The notes: generated from the sequence alone by a model not told the origin. 64,000 nucleotides of DNA from Thalassovita litoralis (GCF_900182725.1 NZ_FXTO01000001.1:310001-374000); one strand, 5' to 3'; positions 8,334 through 18,374 are shown, counted from the first letter of the stretch. Translations and numbers: made by a program.

Positions 8334-9040
8334 GGCAAATCTACACTATCCCCCAAATACGCCCGCAACGCCGCAGGCGGTGCCGCGAATAAGGCAGCAG
8401 TCTGCACCGGGGCTTGCGCCATACCATCCGCCACCAGCATCGTCAGCGGGGCAATGCGCTTTGCATCTTCGGGGTCATGCGTGACCAGCAACAGCGTTGC
8501 CCCGGTCCCGTCCAACACTTGCGCCAGCAGATCCAGCATTTCCATTTTCAATGCTGGTCCCAAGGCCGCGAAAGGTTCATCCAGTAGCACCAAGCCACGC
8601 CGCTGCACCAACACCCGCGCCAATGCCACCCGGCTTTGCTGCCCCCCGGACAGTTGCGCGGGCTTCCTGTCGCCCATGCCCCCCAACCCAACCTGCACCA
8701 ACGCGGCCCGAACCTGATCCTGTTGCGTGGTCGTCAGGCGCAGATCAGGCCGCAGCCCCAGCCCGACATTCTGCGCCACGCTCAGATGCGGGAACAGGTT
8801 GTTATCCTGAAACAGCATCGACACCCCGCGTTGTCCCGGTGACAGATCGGTAATGTCCTGCCCATTCAGCCAAACCCGACCCGCAGTCAATGGCTGAAAC
8901 CCGGCAATCACGTTCAACAGGGTGGATTTTCCCGCCCCGGACGGGCCGATCACCGCCACCCGCGCCCCGCGATCTATGGTGAAATCGGCGTTCAGGGTGA
9001 AATCGTCCTGCGCCACCTGCACATTTTCAAGCCTTAGCAT
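8321..9040 (-). CDS. thiQ: Thiamine ABC transporter, ATP-binding protein
   Basis: A 239-residue ABC ATPase: Walker A GPSGAGKST, Q-loop FQDNNLFPHL, signature LSGGQQSRVALARVL, Walker B GLVLLDEPF and the H-loop THD. It powers thiamine/TPP import with ThiP. It overlaps thiP by 14 bases. The C-terminal RNL and the stop codon come from a twin-hairpin repeat. The thiBPQ order and upstream TPP riboswitch fix the substrate. Confidence 0.93.
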   Translation of the reverse strand: MLRLENVQVAQDDFTLNADFTIDRGARVAVIGPSGAGKSTLLNVIAGFQPLTAGRVWLNGQDITDLSPGQRGVSMLFQDNNLFPHLSVAQNVGLGLRPDLRLTTTQQDQVRAALVQVGLGGMGDRKPAQLSGGQQSRVALARVLVQRRGLVLLDEPFAALGPALKMEMLDLLAQVLDGTGATLLLVTHDPEDAKRIAPLTMLVADGMAQAPVQTAALFAAPPAALRAYLGDSVDLPRNL

Positions 9041-10580
9041 CTCCGCGCCCCCATCGGTCGAATATCCAGAACAGGGCCAGACTGCCCCCCAGCAGGATCA
9101 GCGCCGCACCCGCTGCCGCCTCCATCCGGTAGGCCCCCATCAGGCGGTACATTTGCAAGGGCAATGTCGCCTGATGTGGATCGGCAAACAGCGCGATAAC
9201 CCCCAGATCGCCCATCGACATCGCCGCCGCAAGTCCCGCCGCAAACCCCAGCCCCCGCCGGGCGCGGGGCAGGATCAGCAGGCGCATCCGCGCCCAGCCG
9301 GTCAGCCCCAGAATGTCGGCCTGCCTGCCATAATCCGCCTCGATCGCACGCAGGGCCGGGGCAATCACCCGCAGGGCAAAGGGGATCAGCATCACCGCAT
9401 TCACCAAAGCCGTCACCGCAAACGCCAGCCGCGCGGGATTGATCCACGGGTTCACCATCAGGAACAACCCCGTTCCCAACACCAGCGGCGACACGGACAA
9501 GCCCAGTGTCGCCAATACCTCGGTCCAGCCCCAGCGCAGGGCGGCGATGGCCACCCAAAGCGACACCACGACCGCCAGCACCGTAGAGACCAGCGCCACC
9601 GAAACCGACGCCCCGAACGCGCCCCAGACGCTGGGCGGCACATCAGCCAATCCAACCACACCACGCAGCACGACCGCCCCCAGCGGCACCAGCAAAAACA
9701 GCGCCGCCAGCACGATCAGCAACGTATCCTGCAACCTTAACCAACGCGAACCCGCCCCCCAGATATGGCGGGGGCGATCCATCCCCGCCCCCTGCCCGTC
9801 AAGCCGGGTAAAGCGCAGCGCGATCCAAACGACGCCCCCCACCAAAAGCGCCTGAATGGCCGCCAATGTGGCAGCGCGGCCCAGATCGAAATCGAACCGG
9901 AACGCCTGATAAATCGCCAATTCCAGCGTAGTGGATTTCGGCCCACCACCCAGCATCAGCACCACGGCAAAGCTGTTCAGACACATGCCAAACACCGCCA
10001 GCAGGGCAGCCGGGGCCGTTGCCCGCAGCATCGGCCATTCCAAAAACCGCTGTATCTGTGCCGGTCCCATGCCCAGCGTTGCCGCCAGCCGGAACCGTTC
10101 CGCCGGAATATCCTGCCAGCCCTGCAACAGAATACGCGTGGCCAGCGGCAGGTTCAAAAACACATGGGCCAAAAGCACCCCATGCAGCCCGTAAATGCTC
10201 AGCTTCGGCAGGCCCAGCAATGCCAGAAAATCGCTGACGATCCCGCTACGCCCGAACACCGTCAACAGCCCCATCACCGCCACGATCACCGGCAGGATAA
10301 ACGGCGCGCCTAACAACACGATCAGCGCCCCGCGCAAGGGAAAGCTGCGCCGCGCCAAGGCCCGCGCGACCGGGATCGCCAGGGTCACGCTGAACACAGC
10401 CGACAGCCCCGCCTGCATCACGGTAAACCGCAGCGCCGCCCAATCCGCAGCATCCGGCCAACCGCCGCCGCCCGCAAACCACAACACTGCCCCCAGCGCA
10501 GACGCAACAAAGGCCGCGACACAGGCCGCGGCCAACGCACCGGGCAGCGCCCGTCTTATTGCGACAGGGCGGTTAGCCAT
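9027..10580 (-). CDS. thiP: Thiamine ABC transporter, permease
   Basis: 517 residues with about 12 membrane helices and two binding-protein-dependent permease halves, each with an EAA-type loop (for example LGMGPAQIQRFLEWPMLRATAPAA at mid-protein). This fused-permease layout is characteristic of ThiP. It overlaps thiB by 25 bases at its start and thiQ by 14 at its end, so the three genes form one tightly coupled operon. Confidence 0.93.
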   Translation of the reverse strand: MANRPVAIRRALPGALAAACVAAFVASALGAVLWFAGGGGWPDAADWAALRFTVMQAGLSAVFSVTLAIPVARALARRSFPLRGALIVLLGAPFILPVIVAVMGLLTVFGRSGIVSDFLALLGLPKLSIYGLHGVLLAHVFLNLPLATRILLQGWQDIPAERFRLAATLGMGPAQIQRFLEWPMLRATAPAALLAVFGMCLNSFAVVLMLGGGPKSTTLELAIYQAFRFDFDLGRAATLAAIQALLVGGVVWIALRFTRLDGQGAGMDRPRHIWGAGSRWLRLQDTLLIVLAALFLLVPLGAVVLRGVVGLADVPPSVWGAFGASVSVALVSTVLAVVVSLWVAIAALRWGWTEVLATLGLSVSPLVLGTGLFLMVNPWINPARLAFAVTALVNAVMLIPFALRVIAPALRAIEADYGRQADILGLTGWARMRLLILPRARRGLGFAAGLAAAMSMGDLGVIALFADPHQATLPLQMYRLMGAYRMEAAAGAALILLGGSLALFWIFDRWGRGDAKA

Positions 10581-11533
10581 TCTTCCAATGCCTGCGCACG
10601 CACCGCATCGGCCATATCCACCGGAACGATCAGCGATTTCGCCGGGTGGATCAGGGTTTCAAACCCCTTCGGCAATCCGTCCGCAGGGATCACAGCCGGA
10701 TACATCCAGTTCGTCGTGGGAATGATCGACTGAAACGCATCCGACACCATGAAGGCCAGAAACTTATCCGCCAATTCGGGCTGATCGGTTGCAGCAACTT
10801 TGCCCGCAACTTCGATCTGCATATAATGACCTTCATCAAAGGCAGCGGCAGCCTTGCTGTCATCCTGTTCGGCAATCAGGTGATACGCCGGGGACGTGGT
10901 GTAAGACAGCACCATGTCCGCCTCACCCTCTAGGAACAGGCCATAAGCTTCGGACCAGCCTTTGGTCACGGTCACGATATTGTCGGCCAAGCCCTGCCAA
11001 ATGGCTGGCGCCTGATCCCCATAGGCGGCTTTCACCCACATCAGCAGCCCCAGACCGGGAGTAGAACTGCGCGGGTCCTGAATCACGATTTTCAACGGGC
11101 TGTCGGCCAATTCCCGGAAATTCGACGGCCCATCCTGATCGGCGTTTTTGACAAAGGCGAAATATCCCCAGTCATAAGGCACGAAATAGGCATCATCCCA
11201 TGTAACCGGCAGGTCATAGCTGGCGCTGACCGAATGAGGCGCAAACAGCCCGGTTGCGATGGCGTCATGGGTCAGGGTGGTGTCCAGCCCCAGTACAATA
11301 TCCGCCTGCGTCCGCGCGCCTTCCAGTTTCAGGCGTCCCAGCAGCGCCGCACCATCGCCCGCGCCCACGAATTGCAGATCACAGGCACATTCCGCCTCGA
11401 ACGCCTTTTCCACGGCAGGCCCCGGCCCCCAATCGGAAATAAAGCTGTCATAGGTGTAAATCGTCAGAACGGGCGTATCGGCCACAGCGGCGGTGGCGGC
11501 GATCAGTCCCGAAGCAAGTGCAAGATACTTCAC
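10556..11533 (-). CDS. thiB: Thiamine-binding periplasmic protein
   Basis: A 325-residue solute-binding protein with a cleavable signal peptide (ending near AVA-D18), then VLTIYTYDSF and the family block DYGYFAFV-like DWGYFAFVKN and the PRSSTPGLGLLMW motif typical of ThiB/TbpA. It binds thiamine and its phosphates in the periplasm. First gene of thiBPQ, directly downstream of a TPP riboswitch, so expression should fall when TPP is plentiful. Confidence 0.94.
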   Translation of the reverse strand: MKYLALASGLIAATAAVADTPVLTIYTYDSFISDWGPGPAVEKAFEAECACDLQFVGAGDGAALLGRLKLEGARTQADIVLGLDTTLTHDAIATGLFAPHSVSASYDLPVTWDDAYFVPYDWGYFAFVKNADQDGPSNFRELADSPLKIVIQDPRSSTPGLGLLMWVKAAYGDQAPAIWQGLADNIVTVTKGWSEAYGLFLEGEADMVLSYTTSPAYHLIAEQDDSKAAAAFDEGHYMQIEVAGKVAATDQPELADKFLAFMVSDAFQSIIPTTNWMYPAVIPADGLPKGFETLIHPAKSLIVPVDMADAVRAQALEEWLTALSQ

Positions 11534-11577
11534 GGTATCCTCCTAACTGCGACGGGCGGAGCAGTCGGGAAAACCCC

Positions 11578-11662
11578 AAACCTTCCCTCCGCCGGTCTTA
11601 ACCGGATCAGGTTCAACGGGTTCGCAATTTGCATCTCAGCCACGCAGGCACCCCGAGGTGCG
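11578..11662 (-). promoter_or_regulatory. TPP riboswitch (THI element) of thiBPQ
   Basis: Read on the minus strand, the region contains the conserved THI-box strings: GGGGTGCC, GCTGAGA, ACCCGTTGAACCTGATC and CCGGCGGAGGGAAG. It sits about 45 bases upstream of thiB. The ligand is thiamine pyrophosphate; the likely mode is translational, as no clear terminator separates it from thiB. Confidence 0.95.
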
Positions 11663-11756
11663 ATGACACCTAGCGCCCACCCCGACCCCGATCAAGGCAA
11701 AACCGCTTGAGAAGCCCCCCGCGCCCCGCTATTCCAACCAGCAAAGGAGCGCCCCA

Positions 11757-12860
11757 ATGAGCATGAACACATTCGGTCATCTTTTCCGCGTCACCACTTG
11801 GGGCGAAAGCCACGGTCCCGCGCTTGGGGCTACGGTGGACGGCTGCCCGCCGGGCGTGACGCTGGACCCTGCGATGCTTCAGGAATGGCTGGACCGGCGC
11901 AAACCGGGGCAGAACAAATACACCACCCAGCGGCGCGAACCCGACGCGGTAAAAATCCTGTCTGGCGTGTTCGAGGGCGTATCCACCGGCACCCCCATTC
12001 AGTTGATGATCGAAAACACCGATCAGCGATCCAAGGATTACGGCGACATCGCCGAAAAATTCCGCCCCGGCCATGCCGATATTACCTATTGGCAGAAATA
12101 CGGCATCCGTGACTATCGCGGGGGCGGTCGTTCCTCGGCCCGCGAAACAGCGGCACGGGTGGCTGCCGGGGGTGTCGCACGCGAGGCGCTTAAATCGCTG
12201 ATACCCGGTGTGGAAATCAAGGGCTACATGACCCAGATCGGCCCGCATAAAATTGACCGTGATCGGTTCGACTGGGATCAGATCGAACAGAACCCGTTCT
12301 GGTGCCCTGATGCTACGGCGGCGGATGAATGGGCCACTTACATGGATGCGCTACGCAAATCCGGCAATTCCGTCGGGGCCGTGGTCGAGGTTGTGGCCCG
12401 TGGCGTTCCCGCCGGGCTGGGCGCTCCGATCTATGGCAAGCTGGACACCGATCTGGCCGCCGCGATGATGTCGATCAACGCCGTGAAGGGCGTGGAAATC
12501 GGCGAGGGCATGAACGCCGCCTGCCTGACCGGCGAAGATAACGCTGACGAAATTTTCATGGGCAATGACGGGCAGCCCGTCTATTCGTCAAACCACGCGG
12601 GCGGCATTCTGGGCGGCATTTCCACCGGACAGGATCTGGTGGTGCGCTTTGCGGTGAAACCCACCAGTTCCATCCTGAAAACCCGCCAGACCATCACCAA
12701 ATCCGGTCAGGCCGCCGAAATCATCACCAAGGGCCGCCACGATCCTTGTGTCGGCATCCGCGCCGTCCCGGTGGGCGAGGCGATGATGGCTTGCATTATT
12801 CTGGATCATTTGCTGCTACATCGCGGCCAGATCGGGGAAAATCGCGGAAAGATCGGGTAA
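11757..12860 (+). CDS. aroC: Chorismate synthase
   Basis: 367 residues, normal length. Signatures seen are [18 protein letters not shown] at the N-terminus, [29 protein letters not shown], and the C-terminal [17 protein letters not shown]. It converts EPSP to chorismate with reduced FMN, the last shikimate-pathway step. SD AAAGGAG at 11743-11749. Its TAA shares a base with the ATG of the following HD-domain gene, indicating translational coupling. Confidence 0.97.
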   Translation: MSMNTFGHLFRVTTWGESHGPALGATVDGCPPGVTLDPAMLQEWLDRRKPGQNKYTTQRREPDAVKILSGVFEGVSTGTPIQLMIENTDQRSKDYGDIAEKFRPGHADITYWQKYGIRDYRGGGRSSARETAARVAAGGVAREALKSLIPGVEIKGYMTQIGPHKIDRDRFDWDQIEQNPFWCPDATAADEWATYMDALRKSGNSVGAVVEVVARGVPAGLGAPIYGKLDTDLAAAMMSINAVKGVEIGEGMNAACLTGEDNADEIFMGNDGQPVYSSNHAGGILGGISTGQDLVVRFAVKPTSSILKTRQTITKSGQAAEIITKGRHDPCVGIRAVPVGEAMMACIILDHLLLHRGQIGENRGKIG

Positions 12861-13510
12861 TGCACACTTTGCGCCACGCCCTGCGCCAGATTGCGCAACG
12901 GGACATGGCGCAGGATGCCGCCCATGATCTGCCGCATCTGGATCGGGTTTGGGAAAACTGCCGGATCATTGCGGCGGATATGGGTGGCACATCCCGCCCG
13001 CTATTGGCCGCCGCCTATCTGCACGATCTGGTCAACCTGCCCAAAAACGCACCGAACCGTGCGCAGGCCTCGGCCCTGTCCGCACAGGCTGCCGTGTCGC
13101 ATTTGCAGGCGCTGGGTTTTCCTGAAAATGAAATCGCAGAAACCACCCACGCCATTGCCGCACACAGCTTTTCCGCTGGAATAGAGCCTGAAACAGACAC
13201 GGCCCGCATTCTGCGCGATGCGGATCGACTGGATGCGCTGGGGGCAATCGGGATCGCCCGTGCCTTTGCCGTATCTGGCGCGCTGAACCGTCCGCTTTAT
13301 GATGCCGACGATCCCTTTGCCCGGACGCGAGACGCGAATGACACCCAATTCGCGTTGGATCACTGGCCGCGGAAACTGCTGCGCCTGCCCGATGACATGC
13401 AAACCGAAACAGGCCGCCGGATCGCACAGAAAAGGCTGGCAACCATGCACCGTTTTCTGACCGATCTGGCCGATGAAATCGGCACCCAAGCCCCGACCCA
13501 CTGGATTTGA
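12860..13510 (+). CDS. HD-domain phosphohydrolase family protein
   Basis: 216 residues. The metal-binding HD pair is H55-D56 in AAYLHDLVN, with an upstream His26 and downstream Asp in RDADRLDALGAIGIAR, the pattern of YedJ-like HD hydrolases. Substrate is unknown; nucleotides or related phosphates are typical. The frame is open upstream into aroC, but TAATG coupling and the start of similarity put the start at 12860. The next gene begins 2 bases after its stop. Confidence 0.82.
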   Translation: MHTLRHALRQIAQRDMAQDAAHDLPHLDRVWENCRIIAADMGGTSRPLLAAAYLHDLVNLPKNAPNRAQASALSAQAAVSHLQALGFPENEIAETTHAIAAHSFSAGIEPETDTARILRDADRLDALGAIGIARAFAVSGALNRPLYDADDPFARTRDANDTQFALDHWPRKLLRLPDDMQTETGRRIAQKRLATMHRFLTDLADEIGTQAPTHWI

Positions 13511-13511
13511 T

Positions 13512-14456
13512 ATGCTGGATATTCTGACCATCACCTTTCCGATTTTCGCAGCCATCGCCCTTGGCTACGGCACCACCCGCGCCGGGGTTTTTGCGGCATC
13601 GGATATGCGTGTTCTTGGGAAATACGTCCTGAACATCGCCCTGCCCGCACTGCTGTTTTCCGCCGTGGGCAAGCGTGATCTGTCCGAGGTGCTGAATATC
13701 GGCTACATGTCCGCCTTTCTGGCAGGCGGGCTGGCGACCATTGCCATCAGCTATCTGGTCTTTGCCGCGCAGGGGATTGGCCCCGCCCGCCGCGCGATTG
13801 GCGCAATGGGATCAAGCTGCCCCAATTCCGGCTATGTCGGTTTTCCGGTGATGCTGCTGCTGTTTCAGGACAAGGCAGGCGTTATCCTTGCCCTGAATTT
13901 CGTGATCGAAAATTTCTTTCTGATCCCGGTCTGCCTGGTCCTGCTGGAACTGTCCCGCAAGGAAGACCACCATTCAATCGGCAAAATGCTACGCGGCCTG
14001 TTCCTGTCCGTTCTGAAACGCCCGATGGTCATCGGACTAATCGCAGGATTTGCACTGATGCTGTCCGGGCTGGAATTGCCCGATGCGGCCAACCGGCTGC
14101 TGGATATGCTGGCGGCGTCATCATCGGCCTTGGCCCTGTTTGTGATCGGTGGGTCGCTGGTCGGCCTGCCGATGAAGGGCAATACAGGACTGGCCACTCA
14201 AATCACACTGGGCAAGCTGGTGCTGCACCCCGCGCTGGTTTTCGGCGCAGCGATCCTGCTGCCGATGCTGGGCCTGCCCGCCGTAACGGGTGATATGCAC
14301 ACTGCATTGATCCTGTCCGCCGCGATGCCAATGTTTGGCATCTACACGGTGCTGGCCCAGGAATACGGACACGAAGGCTTGGCCTCTATCGCGCTGCTAA
14401 GCGCCACAACAGCCGCATTCTTCACCCTGTCCGCCTTGCTGGGTTGGCTGACCTGA
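13512..14456 (+). CDS. AEC-family transporter (auxin efflux carrier-like)
   Basis: 314 residues with about ten hydrophobic helices in the membrane-transport (PF03547-type) pattern, including LPALLFSAVGKRD near the N-terminus and SAAMPMFGIYTVLAQEYG near the C-terminus. Bacterial members export or import carboxylates such as malate or malonate; the substrate here is not determinable. Start at ATG 13512 immediately after the HD gene. Probable aroC-HD-AEC transcription unit. Confidence 0.85.
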   Translation: MLDILTITFPIFAAIALGYGTTRAGVFAASDMRVLGKYVLNIALPALLFSAVGKRDLSEVLNIGYMSAFLAGGLATIAISYLVFAAQGIGPARRAIGAMGSSCPNSGYVGFPVMLLLFQDKAGVILALNFVIENFFLIPVCLVLLELSRKEDHHSIGKMLRGLFLSVLKRPMVIGLIAGFALMLSGLELPDAANRLLDMLAASSSALALFVIGGSLVGLPMKGNTGLATQITLGKLVLHPALVFGAAILLPMLGLPAVTGDMHTALILSAAMPMFGIYTVLAQEYGHEGLASIALLSATTAAFFTLSALLGWLT

Positions 14457-14469
14457 TACAAACGGGCTT

Positions 14470-14489
14470 CTTTCTGATCCCAAATACTC
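14470..14489 (-). repeat. Dispersed GAGTATTT repeat, copy 1
   Basis: On the minus strand it reads GAGTATTTGGGATCAGAAAG, a variant of the 23-bp element best seen at 28749-28771. It lies between two convergent genes. Confidence 0.5.
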
Positions 14490-14500
14490 CTGCCGGAGGC

Positions 14501-14547
14501 CCGGAAAATTGCAAATTTTCCGGTCAAAATTCTTTCCAAGAATTTTG
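14501..14547. repeat. Twin-hairpin repeat, divergent copy D
   Basis: CCGGAAAATT/AAATTTTCCGG (14501-14523) and CAAAATTCTT/AAGAATTTTG (14525-14547). The geometry matches copies at 39, 8290 and 52233 although the sequence differs, and it likewise lies just past the 3' end of a minus-strand gene. Confidence 0.6.
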
Positions 14548-14555
14548 CGGCACCC

Positions 14556-15428
14556 TCAGCCCTTCGGCGTTTGCCGAGACAGTTGCACCGCCAGAATCCC
14601 TGCCGCAATGATCACCACACCGACAACATCCAATACCCCCAAGGTTTCCCCCAGCAACACCGCCGCAATGGCAACACCGAAAAACGGGTTCAGAAAGTGG
14701 AAGGTTGCCGCCTTGATCGCGCCAATGTGGTTCACCAGCGTGAACCAAACCCATGTCGCAGCCAAACCCGGCACCAGCGTGGTGTACAGGAACGCCACCA
14801 CCAACTGCCAGTTCCAGGTCACATGTATCGTTTCAAACACCGCCGAAGCCAGAGCCAGACAGACAGCGCCGACCATCATCTGCAAACCCACGATCATCAT
14901 CACGTTCCCGCCCGAAGATGCCCCGCGCACCGATAGCGTGGCGACAGTCAGCGCCGCCGCGCCCATGAAGCACAGCGCCAATCCGGTGCGGTCAACGCCA
15001 CCTTCCAGACGAGCCCCCATGATCAGCACAACGCCGATAATGCCCAACCCCAAACCGATCACACCCATCAGGGGCAGTTTATCCCGGAACACCACCCAAC
15101 CGGCCAGCGCCACCATCAGCGGCATGGTCGACGCCACGATAGAAGCCAACCCTGCCTCGACCGTTTGCATGGCAATGAAATTCAGGCCCAGATACAACGC
15201 GTTCTGGCATACCCCAAAAATAATCGTGGCCCGCCATTGCGCCCGTGTCAGCCGAAACGTCTGACCCAAGGCCAACGCAATCGCCACGCCCAATATCCCT
15301 GACACCAAAAACCGCAACGACAGGGATGCCATCGGTGGCGCATAGGCCACGATCACCCGAGCCGAGGTAAAGGCCGAAGACCACATCAGGGCAAAGGCCA
15401 GCCCCATACCGATCGCGCGAATATCCAC
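14556..15428 (-). CDS. EamA/DMT-family transporter
   Basis: 290 residues and ten membrane helices in two EamA repeats (first repeat from MGLAFALMWSSAFTSARVIVAYAPP, second from GLALCFMGAAALTVATLSVRG). The protein is a drug/metabolite exporter or importer with unknown substrate. It is unrelated in position to the DMT genes at 4.6 and 49 kb and shares only the fold. It ends at a twin-hairpin repeat; its start is just beyond the HU terminator. Confidence 0.87.
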   Translation of the reverse strand: MDIRAIGMGLAFALMWSSAFTSARVIVAYAPPMASLSLRFLVSGILGVAIALALGQTFRLTRAQWRATIIFGVCQNALYLGLNFIAMQTVEAGLASIVASTMPLMVALAGWVVFRDKLPLMGVIGLGLGIIGVVLIMGARLEGGVDRTGLALCFMGAAALTVATLSVRGASSGGNVMMIVGLQMMVGAVCLALASAVFETIHVTWNWQLVVAFLYTTLVPGLAATWVWFTLVNHIGAIKAATFHFLNPFFGVAIAAVLLGETLGVLDVVGVVIIAAGILAVQLSRQTPKG

Positions 15429-15445
15429 CCATAACCTCCGAATGC

Positions 15446-15477
15446 AAAAAGGGCCGCCTGTTCGGGGCGACCCTTTC
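15446..15477 (-). terminator. Rho-independent terminator of HU gene
   Basis: On the minus strand AAAGGGTCGCC pairs with GGCGGCCCTTT (one mismatch) and is followed by a five-T run. It lies 24 bases after the HU stop codon. Confidence 0.85.
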
Positions 15478-15500
15478 GTAAACTCACGTCAGATGCAAGC

Positions 15501-15788
15501 TTAGCCGTTCACGCTGTCTTTCAGCGCTTTTGCGATCGTCATTTTCACGACCTTGTCGGCTTCTTTCTTGATCTGTTCGTTGGTGGCGGGGTTGCGCACC
15601 ATACGCTCGGGGCGTTCGCGGCAATAGATTTTACCAATGCCCGGCAGGGTCACGGCACCGCCACCGGCGACTTCGCGGGTGATGATCGCAGTGATTGCAT
15701 CCAGCGCAGCCGAAGCCGCTTTCTTCTCGCTGCCCATTTCCTCGGCCAGAGCAGCAACCAGCTGAGTCTTGGTCATCGGTTTGGTCAT
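15501..15788 (-). CDS. hup: HU-family DNA-binding protein
   Basis: 95 residues with the HU/IHF fold: helical N-terminus MTKTQLVAALAEEMGS, then VTLPGIGKIYCRERPERMVRNPATNE, the beta-arm region including the usual R-x-x-R-N-P-x-T, and a final amphipathic helix. It compacts DNA and assists replication and recombination. The Cys in the arm region is unusual but conservative. Strong SD GGAG upstream of ATG. Single-gene unit with its own terminator. Confidence 0.93.
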   Translation of the reverse strand: MTKPMTKTQLVAALAEEMGSEKKAASAALDAITAIITREVAGGGAVTLPGIGKIYCRERPERMVRNPATNEQIKKEADKVVKMTIAKALKDSVNG

Positions 15789-15922
15789 TTTTTTATTCTC
15801 CTTACATTGCCCGATTTCTTGGGCCTCATTGGCGCGTATTTAACTGTATGTCGTGGGGGAACACAACGAATTGTGGTCCGAAACCCCATAAAAACATGCC
15901 CTATGGGCGGATTGACGCGAAG

Positions 15923-17407
15923 TCACAGAAACGCTGTCTCGTCGAAGCTACGCAGTTTCCGACTGTGAATACGTTCCAGCGGCATGTCTCTTAACCGCTC
16001 CATCGACCGAATGCCAATCAGCAAATGCCGCGATACCTGTGTTTTATAAAAATCGCTGGCCATACCGGGCAGTTTCAGTTCGCCATGCAGCGGCTTATCG
16101 CTGACACATAGCAACGTGCCGTATGGAACCCGGAACCGGAATCCATTGGCGGCGATGGTGGCGCTTTCCATGTCCAGCGCCACGGCGCGACTTTGGCTTA
16201 GGCGTTGCACCGGGCCGGTATGGTCCCGCAATTCCCAGTTGCGATTGTCCAGACTGGCCACGGTGCCAGTACGCATGACCCGTTTCAGGTCATACCCTTC
16301 CAGCGCGGTTTCTTCAGCTACGGCAGTTTCCAGCGCGATCTGAATTTCCGCCAGCGCCGGAACAGGCACCCACACCGGAAGATCGTCATCCAGCACCTTG
16401 TCCTCGCGCAGATAGGCATGGGCGAGCACGAAATCCCCCAGCGATTGCGATGCCCGCAACCCGGCGCAATGCCCCACCATAATCCACGCATGGGGCCGCA
16501 ACACCGCAATATGATCCGTCGCGGTTTTCGCGTTGGACGGACCCACCCCGATATTCACCAGCGTGATTCCGGCCCCATGCCGACGTTTCAGGTGATAGGC
16601 TGGCATTTGCGGCATCTTTTCCGACGGCGGCAGCGGATCATCCGGTCCTGTGATCTGGGCATTTCCAGTGGACACAAACGCCGTATACCCGCTGTCCGGG
16701 TCCGCCAGCATCCGCCGGGCATAGGCCTCGAATTCAGACACATAGAACTGGTAATTGGTGAACAGAACATGGTTCTGGAAATGCTTTGGGTCGGTCGCGG
16801 TGTAATGCGCCAGACGGGCCAGAGAATAATCCACCCGTTGCGCGGTAAACGGGGCCAAGGGCCGGGTGCCGTCGGCAGGCACCTGATAGGTGCCATTCAC
16901 GATGTCATCGTTTGTTGTGGTCAGGTCTGGCACATCGAACACATCGCGCAGGGTAAAGGACGCGGCACCTTCCTGTGGCACGGTCGCCGCCTCGTTCGCC
17001 ATGGCGAAATGAACCGGCATTGGCGTATCGGACACGCCCACGATCACAGGAACCCCATGATTATGAATCAACAGACCAATCTGCTGTTCCAGATAATAGC
17101 GAAACAAATCCGGGCGCGTGACGGTCGTGGCATAGGTGCCGGGTTCAGCGACATGGCCAAAGCTAAGCCGGGAATCGACCTTGGCAAAGCTGGTCGTGGT
17201 AATCCGCACCTCGGGGTAATAGGCGCGGTATCGGGCATCGGCATCCCCCGCCGCCATCGCCGCATTAAAACGGTCCGACAAAAAGGCCACTGCGCCGTTA
17301 TACAGCGCCTCCAGACGATCCACGGCAGCCTTGGCATCGGTAAAGGCTTCGGGTGCGGGCAAATCCGGTGTTTCGATCCGGGGATTTTGCAGGCAGGGCG
17401 TCATCAA
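15923..17407 (-). CDS. amn: AMP nucleosidase
   Basis: 494 residues. The N-terminal half is the AMP-nucleosidase-specific domain; the C-terminal half is a nucleoside-phosphorylase fold with VSTGNAQITGPDD, LVNIGVGPSNAKTATDHIAVLRPHAWIMVGHCAGLR and VALDMESATIAANGFRFRVPYG. It hydrolyses AMP to adenine and ribose-5-phosphate, controlling adenylate pools. Length agrees with the E. coli enzyme. The start may be 17407 or 17404 (Met-Met). It stands alone, divergent from the class II aldolase gene. Confidence 0.95.
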   Translation of the reverse strand: MMTPCLQNPRIETPDLPAPEAFTDAKAAVDRLEALYNGAVAFLSDRFNAAMAAGDADARYRAYYPEVRITTTSFAKVDSRLSFGHVAEPGTYATTVTRPDLFRYYLEQQIGLLIHNHGVPVIVGVSDTPMPVHFAMANEAATVPQEGAASFTLRDVFDVPDLTTTNDDIVNGTYQVPADGTRPLAPFTAQRVDYSLARLAHYTATDPKHFQNHVLFTNYQFYVSEFEAYARRMLADPDSGYTAFVSTGNAQITGPDDPLPPSEKMPQMPAYHLKRRHGAGITLVNIGVGPSNAKTATDHIAVLRPHAWIMVGHCAGLRASQSLGDFVLAHAYLREDKVLDDDLPVWVPVPALAEIQIALETAVAEETALEGYDLKRVMRTGTVASLDNRNWELRDHTGPVQRLSQSRAVALDMESATIAANGFRFRVPYGTLLCVSDKPLHGELKLPGMASDFYKTQVSRHLLIGIRSMERLRDMPLERIHSRKLRSFDETAFL

Positions 17408-17618
17408 GGCTGTCCTTTTTTATCAGACGTTGGCACGGGTTCGGGCCGGGTTCAACCATGACCGGCACCGCACCACAAATGGATGAAGAAACCGTGTCTG
17501 GCAATCAGCCCATTCTATATGCAAAGCGACATCCACCACTCATAAAGCCGCCGCAAACTGTGGCCCGATGGTTCGCCCTGTGCCACAGTGCGCCAAACCC
17601 CAACAGAAAGGCCAGACC

Positions 17619-18374
17619 ATGAGCGTGACCCAACTTCAGCCCAATATCGAAAACTGGCAGGAACGGGTGGATCTGGCTGCGGCGTTCCGCTGGACCGCCC
17701 GCCTGAACATGCACGAGTCGGTGGCAAACCATTTCAGCCTTGCCATCAATGACGACGGCACCCGGTTCCTGATGAACCCCAACCAAATGCATTTTGCCCG
17801 CATCCGGGCCAGTGACCTGATCGTGGTGGATGCCAACGACCCAGACACGCTGAAAGGTCCGAATGCCCCCGATCCAACCGCTTGGGGGCTGCATGGCGGG
17901 TTGCATCGGCTATGTTCCCATGCCCGCTGCGCCATGCACGTGCATTCGATCCACGCCACGGTTTTGGCATCACTGGCCGACAGCCGCCTGCCCCCGATTG
18001 ATCAGAACTGTGCGACCTTCTTTAACCGCTATGTGATTGATGACAATTACGGCGGTCTGGCGTTCGAGGACGAAGGCGCGCGTTGTGCGACCCTGCTGGC
18101 GGACCCAAAGAAAAAAGTGCTGATCATGGGCAATCACGGCGTCATGGTGATCGGCGATACTGTGGCCGAAACCTTTAACCGGCTGTATTATTTTGAGCGG
18201 GCGGCAGAAACCTATATCCGCGCCCTGCAAACCGGCCAGCCCCTGCGGGTTTTGTCGGATGATGTGGCCGAAAAAACCGCGCAAGAACTGGAAACCTATC
18301 CAGAACAGGACATCCGCCATCTGGCCGAACTAAAAGCTATCCTTGACGAAGAAGGATCGAACTACGCCACATGA
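17619..18374 (+). CDS. Class II aldolase/adducin family protein
   Basis: 251 residues with the class II aldolase fold. Metal-ligand histidines are in RCAMHVHSIHATV, and a third His lies in ILIMGNHGVMVIGDT-like VLIMGNHGVMVIGD. Family members cleave sugar phosphates or act as epimerases; which substrate is used here is unknown. The frame is open further upstream, but AGAAAGG at 17605-17611 and the beginning of similarity support ATG 17619. It overlaps the DUF1810 gene by ATGA. Confidence 0.85.
   Translation: MSVTQLQPNIENWQERVDLAAAFRWTARLNMHESVANHFSLAINDDGTRFLMNPNQMHFARIRASDLIVVDANDPDTLKGPNAPDPTAWGLHGGLHRLCSHARCAMHVHSIHATVLASLADSRLPPIDQNCATFFNRYVIDDNYGGLAFEDEGARCATLLADPKKKVLIMGNHGVMVIGDTVAETFNRLYYFERAAETYIRALQTGQPLRVLSDDVAEKTAQELETYPEQDIRHLAELKAILDEEGSNYAT

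Noticed and set aside
16205-17461. 418-codon frame antisense to amn
   Set aside because: Shadow of amn with the same His/Arg/Gly-rich composition.
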